A stretch of DNA of 64,000 bases from Streptomyces sp. NBC_01260 (GTDB taxonomy: Bacteria > Actinomycetota > Actinomycetes > Streptomycetales > Streptomycetaceae), in the NCBI RefSeq assembly GCF_036226405.1, contig NZ_CP108464.1, positions 6,324,001-6,388,000 on the forward strand, in the 5' to 3' direction. Shown here piece after piece: positions 44,154 through 53,260 of this stretch. Each line of letters opens with the position of its first letter. Position 1 is the stretch's first letter. The position numbers were made by a program, and so were the translations under genes. The notes beneath the pieces were generated by a model that was not told the origin of the DNA, ran no database searches, and saw only the letters and a program-made list of their open reading frames with translations.

Positions 44154-45407
44154 GTGGCTGATCAGGGGCGTACCGCGGAGCGGGCGCGTGGTGGACGACG
44201 GCGCGCGGCGGGCGCCGTGCTCGCCGCGCTGTTGTGCGCCTCCGCCTGCTCGGCCCCGGCCACTGACGTCCCGGACACCACCGCCGCCGATATCCGCGCC
44301 ACCCTGGACCGCCGGGCCGCCGCGGTGCTGCACCACGACCCGGACGCCTATGCCGCGGTCGTCGCCCGGGACGCCACCGATCTGCGGGCCTCGCAGCGCA
44401 GGGAGCTCGGCCATCTCGCGGACATGCCGATCGGCTCCTGGACGTACCGGCTCGACGATGTCTCGCCGCACGGCGCGGACCGGGCCACCGCCGAGGTCCG
44501 GCTCGGCTACCGGATCAAGGGTTACGACAGCGCGCCGGTCTCCGTGGACCGGGTCCTCGACCTGGAACGGGACCCGGCGGACGGCCGCTGGTACCTGACC
44601 GCCGACCGCCCGGCGGAGGGCGGCGGCCGGCAGCTCTGGCAGCAGGGCGATGTCGAGGTGGTGCGCGGCACGCACAGCCTGGTGCTGGGCGTCGGCCGCC
44701 CCCGCGAGGAGCTGACCGGGATCGCGGCCACCGCGGACCGGGCGGTTCCCGCCGTCTCCGACGCCTGGCCGGAGCGCTGGGCCGGGCGCGTGGTGGTGCT
44801 GGTCCCGGACACCGTGCAGGACATGGCGGAGCTGCTCGGGTCGCCCGCCGCGAACTACCGGGGCATAGCGGCCGTCACCACCGGCGAGACCGGCGGCTCG
44901 GGCACGGCGCCCGCGGACCGGGTGATCGTGAACCCGAAGGCGTACGCGATGCTCGGCACCTTCGGGCAGCGCGTCGTCCTCACCCACGAGACCACCCATG
45001 TCGCCACCCGCACCCGCACCTCCGCCGCCACCCCGACCTGGCTCTCCGAGGGGTTCGCGGACTGGGCGGCCTACCGGGACGGGGACCGCACCGCCGCCGA
45101 GATCGCGCCCGAACTGGCGGAGGCCGTCCGGCGCGGGGAACTGCCCGCCGCCCTGCCCATCGACGAGGACTTCGGCTTCACCGAGGACCCGGACCGGCTG
45201 GCGAAGGCCTACGAGGGCGGCTGGCTGGCCTGCGAGCTCATCGCCGACCACTGGGGCGAGGAGGAGCTGTTCGCCTTCTACCGGGCCGTCGGGGGGCACT
45301 CAGGGCGGGACGGAGCGGTGGAGCAGGCCCTGCACGAGGTGCTCGGCACGACTCCGCAGGACTTCACGGCGCGCTGGCGGGAGTACGTTCGGGACCGGCT
45401 CGGCTGA
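44154..45407 (+). CDS. secreted or lipid-anchored HExxH peptidase-like protein
   Basis: A 417-residue exported protein starting at GTG 44154 with a basic N-terminus and hydrophobic stretch ending ALLCASACSAPA, possibly a lipoprotein site. The middle (residues 40-170) is an NTF2-like or beta-rich domain (LDRRAAAVLHHDPDAYAAVV). The C-terminal part has RVVLTHETTHVATR, an HExxH zinc motif, and WLSEGFADWAAYR about 20 residues later, which supplies the third ligand Glu of a gluzincin. Substrate unknown. Its 3' end overlaps the convergent glycosyltransferase gene by 44 bp. No ribosome-binding site is evident before the start. Confidence 0.8.
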   Translation: MADQGRTAERARGGRRRAAGAVLAALLCASACSAPATDVPDTTAADIRATLDRRAAAVLHHDPDAYAAVVARDATDLRASQRRELGHLADMPIGSWTYRLDDVSPHGADRATAEVRLGYRIKGYDSAPVSVDRVLDLERDPADGRWYLTADRPAEGGGRQLWQQGDVEVVRGTHSLVLGVGRPREELTGIAATADRAVPAVSDAWPERWAGRVVVLVPDTVQDMAELLGSPAANYRGIAAVTTGETGGSGTAPADRVIVNPKAYAMLGTFGQRVVLTHETTHVATRTRTSAATPTWLSEGFADWAAYRDGDRTAAEIAPELAEAVRRGELPAALPIDEDFGFTEDPDRLAKAYEGGWLACELIADHWGEEELFAFYRAVGGHSGRDGAVEQALHEVLGTTPQDFTARWREYVRDRLG

Positions 45408-46596
45408 CCTCGGGGGCCGGCCGCGTCACCGTGTCACGCCACAGCCGCCCGCCCGCGATCAGCGTCGCGGCGACCAGCAGTCCGTTGCGCAGGAACATCA
45501 GGGTCACGCCCGTCGCGTCGCTCGTCACCACATGGACGAACCCGAGCGGGAACTCCAGCTGGGTGACGCCCGTCGCCGCCAGCACCAGACAGGCCGGCAG
45601 CGTCATCCGGCTCTCCCGGAAGACCAGGCACACCGCGGCCAGACCGACCAGCCACAGCATGTACTGGGGGCTGATCACCCGGCTCGTGGTGGTGAACAGC
45701 AGCACCGCGGTGAACGCCGCGTCCGCCGGCGTACTCACACCGAACGTGCGCGCCTTCAGCCGCCACACCAGCAGCCAGCCGAACGCCACCACGCTCAGCC
45801 CCAGCGCGAGCGTGCTCACCAGCGGCACGTGCGGGCCCAGGAACTCCAGCGAGCCGTAATGCAGCTCCACCCGGCCCTGCCAGCCGAACTGCCGCGCCAC
45901 ATGGAAGACCAGCGCACCCAGCGACTCGACCTCGGTGCCCCGGTCGCGCTGGAAACCGAGAAAGGCCAGCGCGCCGGGCGCCGCCAGAGCGCACAGCGCC
46001 AGCAGCCCGAGCGCCGTCCCGGCCGCGGTCGCCCACGCCAGGCGCGTCCGGCGCCCGCGAGCCGTACCGGCGAGCAGCAGCGCCGGCCACACCTTCAGCA
46101 GCGCCCCGACCGCCGCCAGCGCCCCCAGCACCCGTGGATGCCGCACCCCGGCCAGCAGCGCCGCCACCGCGACGGCCGTCACCATCACGTCGTACCGGGC
46201 GTACGCGGTCGTACCGAGCAGCGGCACCCCCGCGACCCACACCCAGGCCCCGGCCGTCCGACGGGCGGTGCCCCGGCCCGCGTACAGCAGCAGACCCAGC
46301 ACCAGCGCGTCGCAGAGGAACGCCAGGACGAAGAAGGCCGAGGCGTAGTCCAGGAACGGCAGCAGGGCGGGGGAGAGGATCGCGAGTGCCGCGAGCGGCG
46401 GGTACTGCCAGGTGACGTCGGACTGCGGGTAGCTGCCCGAGCGCAGCACGTCGTACCAGCCCTGGTAGATCACCGACACGTCGCTCGTCACGTCGGGGCC
46501 CGGCAGCGTGATCACCTTGATGACGCAGAGCAGCAGGAGAGCCCTGGTGAGGGCCCACACCACGAAGGCCGGTTGTGCGCTGCTCGAACCCGTCAT
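45364..46596 (-). CDS. GT87-type polyprenyl-phosphate-mannose-dependent mannosyltransferase
   Basis: An integral membrane glycosyltransferase of 410 residues with about 10-12 helices (RALLLLCVIKVITL, LSPALLPFLDYASAFFVLAF, and others) in the GT-C fold. The early acidic GPDVTSDVSVIYQGWYDVL and TWQYPPLAALAIL match the GT87/DUF2029 family, which uses lipid-linked mannose on the outer face of the membrane for glycolipids such as PIMs and lipomannan. It is divergent from the PimB-like gene, which fits a shared role. It overlaps the convergent peptidase-like gene by 44 bp. Confidence 0.85.
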   Translation of the reverse strand: MTGSSSAQPAFVVWALTRALLLLCVIKVITLPGPDVTSDVSVIYQGWYDVLRSGSYPQSDVTWQYPPLAALAILSPALLPFLDYASAFFVLAFLCDALVLGLLLYAGRGTARRTAGAWVWVAGVPLLGTTAYARYDVMVTAVAVAALLAGVRHPRVLGALAAVGALLKVWPALLLAGTARGRRTRLAWATAAGTALGLLALCALAAPGALAFLGFQRDRGTEVESLGALVFHVARQFGWQGRVELHYGSLEFLGPHVPLVSTLALGLSVVAFGWLLVWRLKARTFGVSTPADAAFTAVLLFTTTSRVISPQYMLWLVGLAAVCLVFRESRMTLPACLVLAATGVTQLEFPLGFVHVVTSDATGVTLMFLRNGLLVAATLIAGGRLWRDTVTRPAPEVSRAGPERTPASAP

Positions 46597-46697
46597 GTCC
46601 CGCCCTCGTCCGTTCCATCGGTGGTACGACAGGACATGATGCCCGGCGGGTCCGTGCGAGAGCCACGAGGCGGGGCCGCCCGGTACTGTCGGCGGCG

Positions 46698-47840
46698 ATG
46701 GACAAGACCCTGATCGTGACCAACGACTTCCCGCCCCGCCCCGGTGGCATCCAGGCGTTCCTGCACAACATGGCGCTCCGGCTGGACCCGGACCGGATCG
46801 TTGTCTACGCCTCCACCTGGAAGCGCGGCCCCGAGGGCGCCGCGGCCACCGCCGCCTTCGACGCCGAGCAGCCCTTCACCGTGGTCCGCGACCGCACGAC
46901 GATGCTGCTGCCGACCCCGCGGGTGACCCGGCGCGCCGTCCAGCTGCTGCGCACCCACGGCTGCTCGTCCGTCTGGTTCGGCGCCGCCGCCCCGCTCGGG
47001 CTGATGGCACCGGCCCTGCGCCGGGCCGGTGCGCGCCGGCTGGTCGCCACCACCCACGGGCACGAGGCCGGCTGGGCCCAGCTGCCCGCCTCCCGGCAGC
47101 TGCTGCGGCGGATCGGCGAGGGCACGGACACCGTCACCTATCTCGGCGAGTACACCAGGTCCCGGATCGCCGCCGCGCTCACCCCGGCGGCGGCGGAGCG
47201 CATGGTCCAGCTGCCGCCCGGCGTGGACGAGAAGACCTTCCACCCGGAGTCCGGGGGCGATCTGGTCCGGGCCCGGCTCGGGCTCACCGACCGGCCGGTC
47301 GTCGTCTGCGTGTCCCGGCTGGTGCCCCGCAAGGGCCAGGACACCCTGATCCTCGCGATGCCCGCGATCCTGGCCGAGGTGCCCGACGCCGTCCTGCTGA
47401 TCGTCGGCGGCGGACCGTACGCGGGGGAGCTGAGGAAGCTGGCCGCCGGGACCGGAGTGCTGGACTCGGTGCGGTTCACCGGAGCGGTGCCCTGGGCGGA
47501 ACTGCCCGCGCACTACGGGGCCGGTGACGTCTTCGCGATGCCGTGCCGCACCCGGCGCGGCGGTCTCGACGTGGAGGGCCTCGGCATCGTCTACCTGGAG
47601 GCGTCCGCGACCGGGCTGCCGGTGGTGGCGGGCGACTCGGGCGGCGCCCCGGACGCGGTGCTCGACGGCGAGACCGGCTGGGTGGTGCGCGGCGGTTCGG
47701 CCGAGGAGGCGGCGGAGCGGATCGTCGCGCTGCTCGGCGACGCGGAGCTGCGCCGGCGGATGGGGGAGCGGGGCCGCGCCTGGGTCGAGGAGAAGTGGCG
47801 CTGGGACCTGCTGGCGGAGAAGCTCAGGGCGCTGCTCTGA
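46698..47840 (+). CDS. pimB: GT4 glycosyltransferase, PimB-like
   Basis: Probable GDP-mannose-dependent alpha-(1-6)-phosphatidylinositol monomannoside mannosyltransferase, acting on the inner membrane face. The 380 residues begin MDKTLIVTNDFPPRPGGIQAF, the GGI loop of GT-B enzymes, with HGHEAGWAQLPASR, VCVSRLVPRKGQDTL (donor-phosphate Arg/Lys), and the GT4 E-x7-E motif in GLDVEGLGIVYLEASATGLPV. The ATG at 46698 lacks a good ribosome-binding site. The symbol is by family; substrate not proven. Confidence 0.88.
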   Translation: MDKTLIVTNDFPPRPGGIQAFLHNMALRLDPDRIVVYASTWKRGPEGAAATAAFDAEQPFTVVRDRTTMLLPTPRVTRRAVQLLRTHGCSSVWFGAAAPLGLMAPALRRAGARRLVATTHGHEAGWAQLPASRQLLRRIGEGTDTVTYLGEYTRSRIAAALTPAAAERMVQLPPGVDEKTFHPESGGDLVRARLGLTDRPVVVCVSRLVPRKGQDTLILAMPAILAEVPDAVLLIVGGGPYAGELRKLAAGTGVLDSVRFTGAVPWAELPAHYGAGDVFAMPCRTRRGGLDVEGLGIVYLEASATGLPVVAGDSGGAPDAVLDGETGWVVRGGSAEEAAERIVALLGDAELRRRMGERGRAWVEEKWRWDLLAEKLRALL

Positions 47841-47884
47841 GCGGGCGTCGGGCCACCCGGCGGCCTCCGGGCCCGTGCACGCGG

Positions 47885-47921
47885 AAGGGGCCGCCCGCAC
47901 GAGATGCGCGGGCGGCCCCTT
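47885..47921. terminator. bidirectional terminator, 14-bp stem with T-run
   Basis: Arms 47885-47898 and 47908-47921 are complementary, followed by TTT. It lies between the convergent PimB-like and acyl-CoA ligase genes. Confidence 0.88.
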
Positions 47922-47936
47922 TTGGTGGTGCCCCGG

Positions 47937-49733
47937 TCAGGAGCGGTAGATCGATTCGACCTCGTCCGCGAAGTCCTTCGCCACCACGTTCCGCTTCAGC
48001 TTCAGCGACGGCGTGATGTGGCCCGCCTCCTCGGTGAACTGGGCGGCCAGGATGCGGAACTTGCGTACGGACTCGGCCTTGGACACCGCGGCGTTGCCGT
48101 CGTCGACCGCCCGCTGCACCTCGGCCAGCAGCTCCGGGTCCTCGCGCAGCGACAGGGCGGTGGAGCCGACCGGCTTGCCGTGCTCCTCGGCCCAGCGGCC
48201 CAGGAACTCCTGGTCCAGCGTCACCAGCGCGCCCACGAACGGGCGTCCGTCGCCGACCACCATGCACTCCGCCACCAGGGCGTGCCCGCGGATGCGGTCC
48301 TCGATGACGGCGGGAGCGACGTTCTTGCCGCCCGCCGTGACGATGATCTCCTTCTTGCGGCCGGTGATCGCGAGATAGCCGTCCTCGTCGAGGGTGCCGA
48401 TGTCGCCGGTGTGGAACCAGCCGTCGGCCAGCGCCTCGGCCGTCGCCACCTCGTTGTTCCAGTACCCGGAGAACAGGTGCTCGCCGTGCAGCAGCACCTC
48501 GCCGTCGTCGGCGATCCGCACGACCGAGCCGGGCAGCGGCTGGCCGACCGTGCCGATCTTCTGGCGGTCCCACGGGTTGAACGCGGTGGCCGCGCACGTC
48601 TCGGTCAGGCCGTAGCCCTCCAGGACGGTGAAGCCGATCCCGCGGTAGAAGTGCCCGAGCCGCTCGCCGAGCGGCGCACCGCCGGAGATCGCGTACTCGC
48701 CGCGTCCGCCGAGCACGGCCCGCAGCTTGCTGTAGACGAGCCGGTCGAACACCTTGTGCTTGAACCGCAGGCCCACGGACGGACCCTGCGGTGTGCCCAG
48801 CGCGCGGCTGTAGGCGATCGCCGTGTTCGCGGCCTTGTCGAAGATCTTGCCCTTGCCGTCGGCCTGGGCCTTGGCGCGCGCCGAGTTGTAGACCTTCTCG
48901 AAGACCCGCGGCACCCCGAGGATCAGGGTCGGCCGGAACGCGGCCAGTTCATCGGTGAGGTTCTTGATGTCCGGTACGCAGCCGAGCTTGATCGGGGCCA
49001 TCACGGAGGCGACCTCGACCAGCCGTCCGAAGACGTGCGCGGCCGGCAGGAAGAGCAGGACGGAGCACTCGCCGGTACGGAAGAGGGGCTTGAGCCGTTC
49101 CACCACGTTGCCGCACTCCGCGAAGAAGCTGCGGTGCGTGAGCACACAGCCCTTGGGGCGTCCGGTGGTGCCCGAGGTGTAGACGATGGTGGCCGGGTCG
49201 TCGGCCTTGGCGCTCCTGCTGCGCAGATCCACGGTCTCCTCGGAGACCTCCGTACCCGAAGCGGTGAGCACGCCGACCGCACCCTTGTCGATCTGCCACA
49301 CATGGCGCAGCTCCGGCAGCCGGTCGCGCACGGAGGCCACGGCCTCGGTGTGCGCGTCGCTCTCCACCAGGACCGCGACGGCGCCCGAGTCGCCGAGGAT
49401 CCACTGGACCTGCTCGGCCGAACTGGTCTCGTACACCGGCACGGTGACGGCGCCCGCGCTCCAGATCGCGAAGTCCAGCAGCACCCACTCGTAGCGGGTG
49501 CGGGACATCAGGGCGACCCGGTCGCCGGGTTCGACACCGGCGGCGATCAGCCCCTTGGCGGCGGCTCTGACCTCGGTCAGGAACTGCGTGGCGGTGACGT
49601 CGGTCCAGACGCCCGCCACTTTGCGGCTCATCACCGCGACATCGGGATGCTGAGCGGCATTGCGGCGGATGAGATCCGTCAGGTTGCCGTCCGCGGGGAC
49701 CTCGTACAGGGCCGGAAGGCTGAACTCGCGCAA
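47937..49733 (-). CDS. fadD: long-chain fatty acid--CoA ligase (AMP-forming)
   Basis: Activates fatty acids as acyl-AMP then acyl-CoA. The 598 residues carry the AMP-binding motif IVYTSGTTGRPKGCVLTH, LPAAHVFGRLVE, the EYAISGGAPLGERLG linker, GYGLTETCAATAFN, GWFHTGDIGTLDEDGYLAITGRKKEIIVTAGGKNV, and the late Lys in PSLKLKRNVV. It matches the FadD15 branch of actinobacteria. The start is TTG at 49733, supported by GAGGAG 8 nt upstream; no better start is in frame. The 279-bp spacer beyond holds no gene that I see. Confidence 0.92.
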   Translation of the reverse strand: MREFSLPALYEVPADGNLTDLIRRNAAQHPDVAVMSRKVAGVWTDVTATQFLTEVRAAAKGLIAAGVEPGDRVALMSRTRYEWVLLDFAIWSAGAVTVPVYETSSAEQVQWILGDSGAVAVLVESDAHTEAVASVRDRLPELRHVWQIDKGAVGVLTASGTEVSEETVDLRSRSAKADDPATIVYTSGTTGRPKGCVLTHRSFFAECGNVVERLKPLFRTGECSVLLFLPAAHVFGRLVEVASVMAPIKLGCVPDIKNLTDELAAFRPTLILGVPRVFEKVYNSARAKAQADGKGKIFDKAANTAIAYSRALGTPQGPSVGLRFKHKVFDRLVYSKLRAVLGGRGEYAISGGAPLGERLGHFYRGIGFTVLEGYGLTETCAATAFNPWDRQKIGTVGQPLPGSVVRIADDGEVLLHGEHLFSGYWNNEVATAEALADGWFHTGDIGTLDEDGYLAITGRKKEIIVTAGGKNVAPAVIEDRIRGHALVAECMVVGDGRPFVGALVTLDQEFLGRWAEEHGKPVGSTALSLREDPELLAEVQRAVDDGNAAVSKAESVRKFRILAAQFTEEAGHITPSLKLKRNVVAKDFADEVESIYRS

Positions 49734-50012
49734 GACTGCTGCTCCTCATCGGGCTCCGGTGCCACGGCTCTGTGTGACGCACCGGCTGCGGTCCAAGATG
49801 GCGGGTGCTCAGTGGGGTGAGCACGACTGGACTGCCCGGACGTTACCCACCAGTACTCGGTTCCGGATAGGGGGTTCCGGCCAGATGTCTTACGCGTCAC
49901 ACATAGAGGCGGGCCTTTCGCGCACAGTAGTGCACCCCGGCCGGGCCCTGGAAGTAACCGCAGGTCCGGTGGCCTCTACCCAGGCGGACGCCGGAGTCCT
50001 AGGGTGATCGTC

Positions 50013-50819
50013 ATGGGAGCCGGACCGAACAGCCGGGGGGCCGCCGCCGGGCGGCGCACCCGAATTCACGTGGTCAGCGACGTGCACGGGAACACCGAGG
50101 CGCTGGCCCGCGCGGGGGACGGCGCCGACGCCCTCGTCTGCCTGGGCGACCTGGTGCTCTTCCTCGACTACGCCGATCACTCGCGCGGCATCTTCCCGGA
50201 ACTCTTCGGGGTGGAGAGCGCCGACCGGATCGTCGCCCTGCGCACCGAACGCCGTTTCGAGGAGGCCCGGGACTTCGGCCGGGGCCTGTGGGCGGGCGTG
50301 GACCGCGACGCCGCGATCGTCTCGGCGGTGCGCAAGCAGTACGCCGAGATGTTCGCCGCGCTGCCCGCCCCGACGTACGCCACCTACGGCAACGTCGACA
50401 TCCCCGGCCTGTGGCCCGAGTACGCCGGCCCCGGAACCACCGTCCTGGACGGCGAACGCGTCGAGATCGGCGGCCGCGTCTTCGGGTTCGTCGGCGGTGG
50501 CCTGCAGACCCCGATGCGCACCCCGTACGAGATCAGCGACGAGGAGTACGCCGCCAAGATCGAGGCGGTCGGCGAGGTCGACGTGCTCTGCACGCACATC
50601 CCGCCCGACGTCCCGGAGCTGACGTACGACACCGTGGCGCGCCGTTTCGAACGCGGCAGCCGGGCCCTGCTCGACGCCATCCGCCGGACCCGGCCCCGGT
50701 ACTCCGTGTTCGGCCATGTCCACCAGCCCCTGGTCCGCCGGATGCGGATCGGCGCCACCGAGTGCGTGAACGTCGGCCACTTCGCCTCGACCGGCAGGCC
50801 GTGGGCGCTGGAGTGGTGA
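50013..50819 (+). CDS. calcineurin-like metallophosphoesterase
   Basis: A 268-residue cytoplasmic phosphoesterase with the metal-binding motifs HVVSDVHGNTEAL, LVCLGDLVLFLDYADH, TYATYGNVDIPG (GNxD instead of GNHD), VDVLCTHIPPD and SVFGHVHQPLV. The substrate is not evident; cyclic nucleotides, proteins or nucleic acids are all possible for this family. Either GTG 50004 or ATG 50013 could be the start; AGGGTGAT lies just before the latter. It heads a run of five forward genes. Confidence 0.88.
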   Translation: MGAGPNSRGAAAGRRTRIHVVSDVHGNTEALARAGDGADALVCLGDLVLFLDYADHSRGIFPELFGVESADRIVALRTERRFEEARDFGRGLWAGVDRDAAIVSAVRKQYAEMFAALPAPTYATYGNVDIPGLWPEYAGPGTTVLDGERVEIGGRVFGFVGGGLQTPMRTPYEISDEEYAAKIEAVGEVDVLCTHIPPDVPELTYDTVARRFERGSRALLDAIRRTRPRYSVFGHVHQPLVRRMRIGATECVNVGHFASTGRPWALEW

Positions 50820-50941
50820 CCGGGCCCGGCCGCACCGGGCGTCCCGGCAGGCCCTGGGCCGAGGCACGGCGCACACGCGATAGCCTTCTGGCGGCAGGCC
50901 TCTGCCGACCGACCGGTACACCGCACTGGAGGGCCACAGCG

Positions 50942-51391
50942 ATGGCTGAACACACCAGCTCGAGCATCACCATCGAGGCGGCACCGGCCGACGTCATGGG
51001 CGTGATCGCCGACTTCGACCGCTATCCGGAATGGACCGGCGAGGTCAAGGAGGCCGAGGTGCTCGCCTCCGACGACCGCGGCCGCGCCGAGAAGGTCCGC
51101 CTGGTCCTCGACGCCGGGGCGATCAAGGACGACCACACCCTCGCGTACACCTGGATCGGCGACTACGAGGTCAGCTGGACCCTGGTCAAGTCCCAGATGC
51201 TGCGCGCCATCGACGGCTCCTACGCACTGGCCCCGCTCGGCGACGGCGACCGCACCGAGGTCACCTACCGGCTGACCGTCGACGTCAAGATCCCGATGCT
51301 CGGAATGATCAAGCGCAAGGCGGAGAAGGTCATCATCGACCGCGCCCTGGCCGGCCTGAAGAAGCGCGTCGAGTCCGTCCCGAAGGCCTGA
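50942..51391 (+). CDS. SRPBCC/polyketide cyclase-like protein
   Basis: A 149-residue START/SRPBCC fold protein (MAEHTSSSITIEAAPADVMG, FDRYPEWTGEVKEAEVL, YEVSWTLVKSQMLRAIDG) that should hold a hydrophobic ligand. The ATG at 50942 has GGAGGG upstream. The downstream ArsA-like gene starts 4 bp after the stop. The partnership of a START-like protein with an ArsA/Get3-like ATPase is repeated in streptomycetes as I recall it; function unknown. Confidence 0.85.
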   Translation: MAEHTSSSITIEAAPADVMGVIADFDRYPEWTGEVKEAEVLASDDRGRAEKVRLVLDAGAIKDDHTLAYTWIGDYEVSWTLVKSQMLRAIDGSYALAPLGDGDRTEVTYRLTVDVKIPMLGMIKRKAEKVIIDRALAGLKKRVESVPKA

Positions 51392-51395
51392 CCGG

Positions 51396-52634
51396 GTGCG
51401 TACGGTCCTGGTCACCGGCCCCGGCGGCTCCGGCCGTACCACCGTCGCGGCGGCGACCGCGCTGGCCGGCTCCCGCCGCGGCGCCCGCACCCTGCTGATC
51501 TCGGCGGACGCCATACCCGGCTTCCCCTCGGCCACCGAGCCCGCACAGGTCACCGACACCCTGTGGTCCGTCCGGACCGACTCCGCGGAGCACTTCCGCG
51601 GCGAACTCCTCGCCCTCCAGGACCAGCTGTCCGGTGTGCTCGGCCTGCTCGGCGGCAACCAGCTGGACGGTGAGGAGCTCACCGAACTCCCCGGCAGCGA
51701 CCAGCTCGCCCTCCTGCAGAGCCTGCGCCGCGCCGCGCGGGGCGACTGGTCCCGCGACGGCTACGACCTCCTCGTCGTCGACCTGCCGCCGCTGCGTGAA
51801 GCCCTCGCCGTACTGGCCCTGCCCGAACAGCTGCGCCGCTATCTGCGCCGGCTGCTGCCCCAGGAGCGCCAGGCCGCACGCGCCCTGCGCCCGATGCTCG
51901 CCCAGCTGGCCGGCGTGCCCATGCCCGCACAGTGGCTGTACGAGGCGGCAGCCCGGCGCGACGCCGAACTGGCCGCCGTCCAGGCACTCATCGAGGACCG
52001 GGCCACCACACTCCGGCTGGTCGCCGAACCGGGCCCGGCCGCCGAGGACGCGCTGCGCACCGCCCGGACCGGACTCGCCCTGCAGGGACTGCGCGTCGAT
52101 GCGCTGGTGGCCAACCGGGTGCTGCCCCGGCACTCCGCGGACCCCTGGTTCGCGGCGCTCGCCGCACAGCAGGAGAAGTGCCTCGACCACTGGCGCGAGG
52201 AGTGGGCCGCCGAAGCCCCGCCGGTGGAGGTGCCGCACCTGGGCCGTGACCCGCAGGGCCCCGACGACCTCACCGGTCTCACCAGCACCTCCGGTCCCAC
52301 CGGCACCGATGACACGCTCGACGTGCCCATGGACGGCCGGGCCCCGGGCCGTGCCGAGGATCCCTGGTGGATCGAGGAATCCGGCGCGCCGGACGGGGCC
52401 GACGGCCCGGACGGAATACTGGTCTGGTGCCTGCGGCTGCCCGGAGCGGTCAAGAAGGACCTCCAGCTGGTCCGCCGCGGCAGCGAACTCCTGCTCACCG
52501 TCGGCCCGTTCCACCGCATCGTGCCCCTGGAGTCCGCGCTGCGCCGCTGCACCGTCTCCGGCGCCGCGCTCACGGACGGGGTGCTGCGCGTCCGGTTCAC
52601 GCCCGACCCGGACCTGTGGCCCAGGACGAGCTGA
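51396..52634 (+). CDS. ArsA/Get3-like ATPase with degenerate P-loop
   Basis: A 412-residue protein related to anion-transporting or tail-anchored-protein-targeting ATPases. The N-terminal loop reads VLVTGPGGSGRTTVAAAT where functional family members have GKGGVGKT: the signature Lys is Pro and the Walker A Lys is Arg. Further features are TLLISADAIPGFP (switch I-like, SADP becomes SADA), LLVVDLPPL, ALVANRVLP (A-loop NR), and a C-terminal beta-rich domain (WCLRLPGAVKKDLQLVRRGSELLLTVG), the HSP20-like fold seen in bacterial ArsA proteins. ATP hydrolysis is doubtful. It is coupled to the SRPBCC gene. Confidence 0.85.
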   Translation: MRTVLVTGPGGSGRTTVAAATALAGSRRGARTLLISADAIPGFPSATEPAQVTDTLWSVRTDSAEHFRGELLALQDQLSGVLGLLGGNQLDGEELTELPGSDQLALLQSLRRAARGDWSRDGYDLLVVDLPPLREALAVLALPEQLRRYLRRLLPQERQAARALRPMLAQLAGVPMPAQWLYEAAARRDAELAAVQALIEDRATTLRLVAEPGPAAEDALRTARTGLALQGLRVDALVANRVLPRHSADPWFAALAAQQEKCLDHWREEWAAEAPPVEVPHLGRDPQGPDDLTGLTSTSGPTGTDDTLDVPMDGRAPGRAEDPWWIEESGAPDGADGPDGILVWCLRLPGAVKKDLQLVRRGSELLLTVGPFHRIVPLESALRRCTVSGAALTDGVLRVRFTPDPDLWPRTS

Positions 52635-52728
52635 ACGGCTCACGGCCCGCCCTGTCACCGTTCGGGTAACGTCGTAGGTACGGGTCCCGTATGCCGGGCC
52701 GCCGGCCATCACGTCGCAGGAGTCCGCC

Positions 52729-53187
52729 ATGAGCGAAGCCACCGATCGTCCCGTCGACGACGACGCGTGGGCGCAGGCCTGCGCCGAGGACCTCGCCGCC
52801 GAGAAGGCCCGCCGCCGTGCCGAGTACGGACCGCCGCCCGGCTCCGCGGCCGAGGAGCTGCGCAAGCTGATCGACGCGGTGGCCGACAAGGTCTCCTCCC
52901 TCCAGTCGCCGCTGTTCGGCATGGCGGCGCAGGGCGCGGTGCAGCAGGTCATCAAGCAGGCGAAGTCCGCGGTCGAACCCGTCATCGAACGCAATCCAGA
53001 CGTTTTCGACCACATTGCCGCAGCCGGCGGCGAACTGCTCGCCGCCTACCGCTCCGCCGTCGAGGGTCAGGAACGCCGCTGGACCCAGGGCGCGGGAGAC
53101 CCCGCGGGCACCGAAAAGAAGGCGGACGACGCCACCGACCCCCGCGACGAGGGGCCCGGCACCGGCGAGCAGATCGACCTGGACTGA
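52729..53187 (+). CDS. DUF5304-like hypothetical protein (152 aa)
   Basis: A soluble, acidic 152-residue protein beginning MSEATDRPVDDDAWAQAC with a helical centre (EELRKLIDAVADKVSSLQS, AVQQVIKQAKSAVEPVIE) and a disordered acidic tail. The ATG at 52729 has CAGGAG upstream. It lies between the ArsA-like and glucokinase genes. Function unknown. Confidence 0.82.
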   Translation: MSEATDRPVDDDAWAQACAEDLAAEKARRRAEYGPPPGSAAEELRKLIDAVADKVSSLQSPLFGMAAQGAVQQVIKQAKSAVEPVIERNPDVFDHIAAAGGELLAAYRSAVEGQERRWTQGAGDPAGTEKKADDATDPRDEGPGTGEQIDLD

Positions 53188-53260
53188 CCGGCGCCGACGG
53201 GGCGGGGCCCGGCCTCGGGTACGGTTGCCCCAGCGGGGCTCGACCGAAACTGAGGGATTC

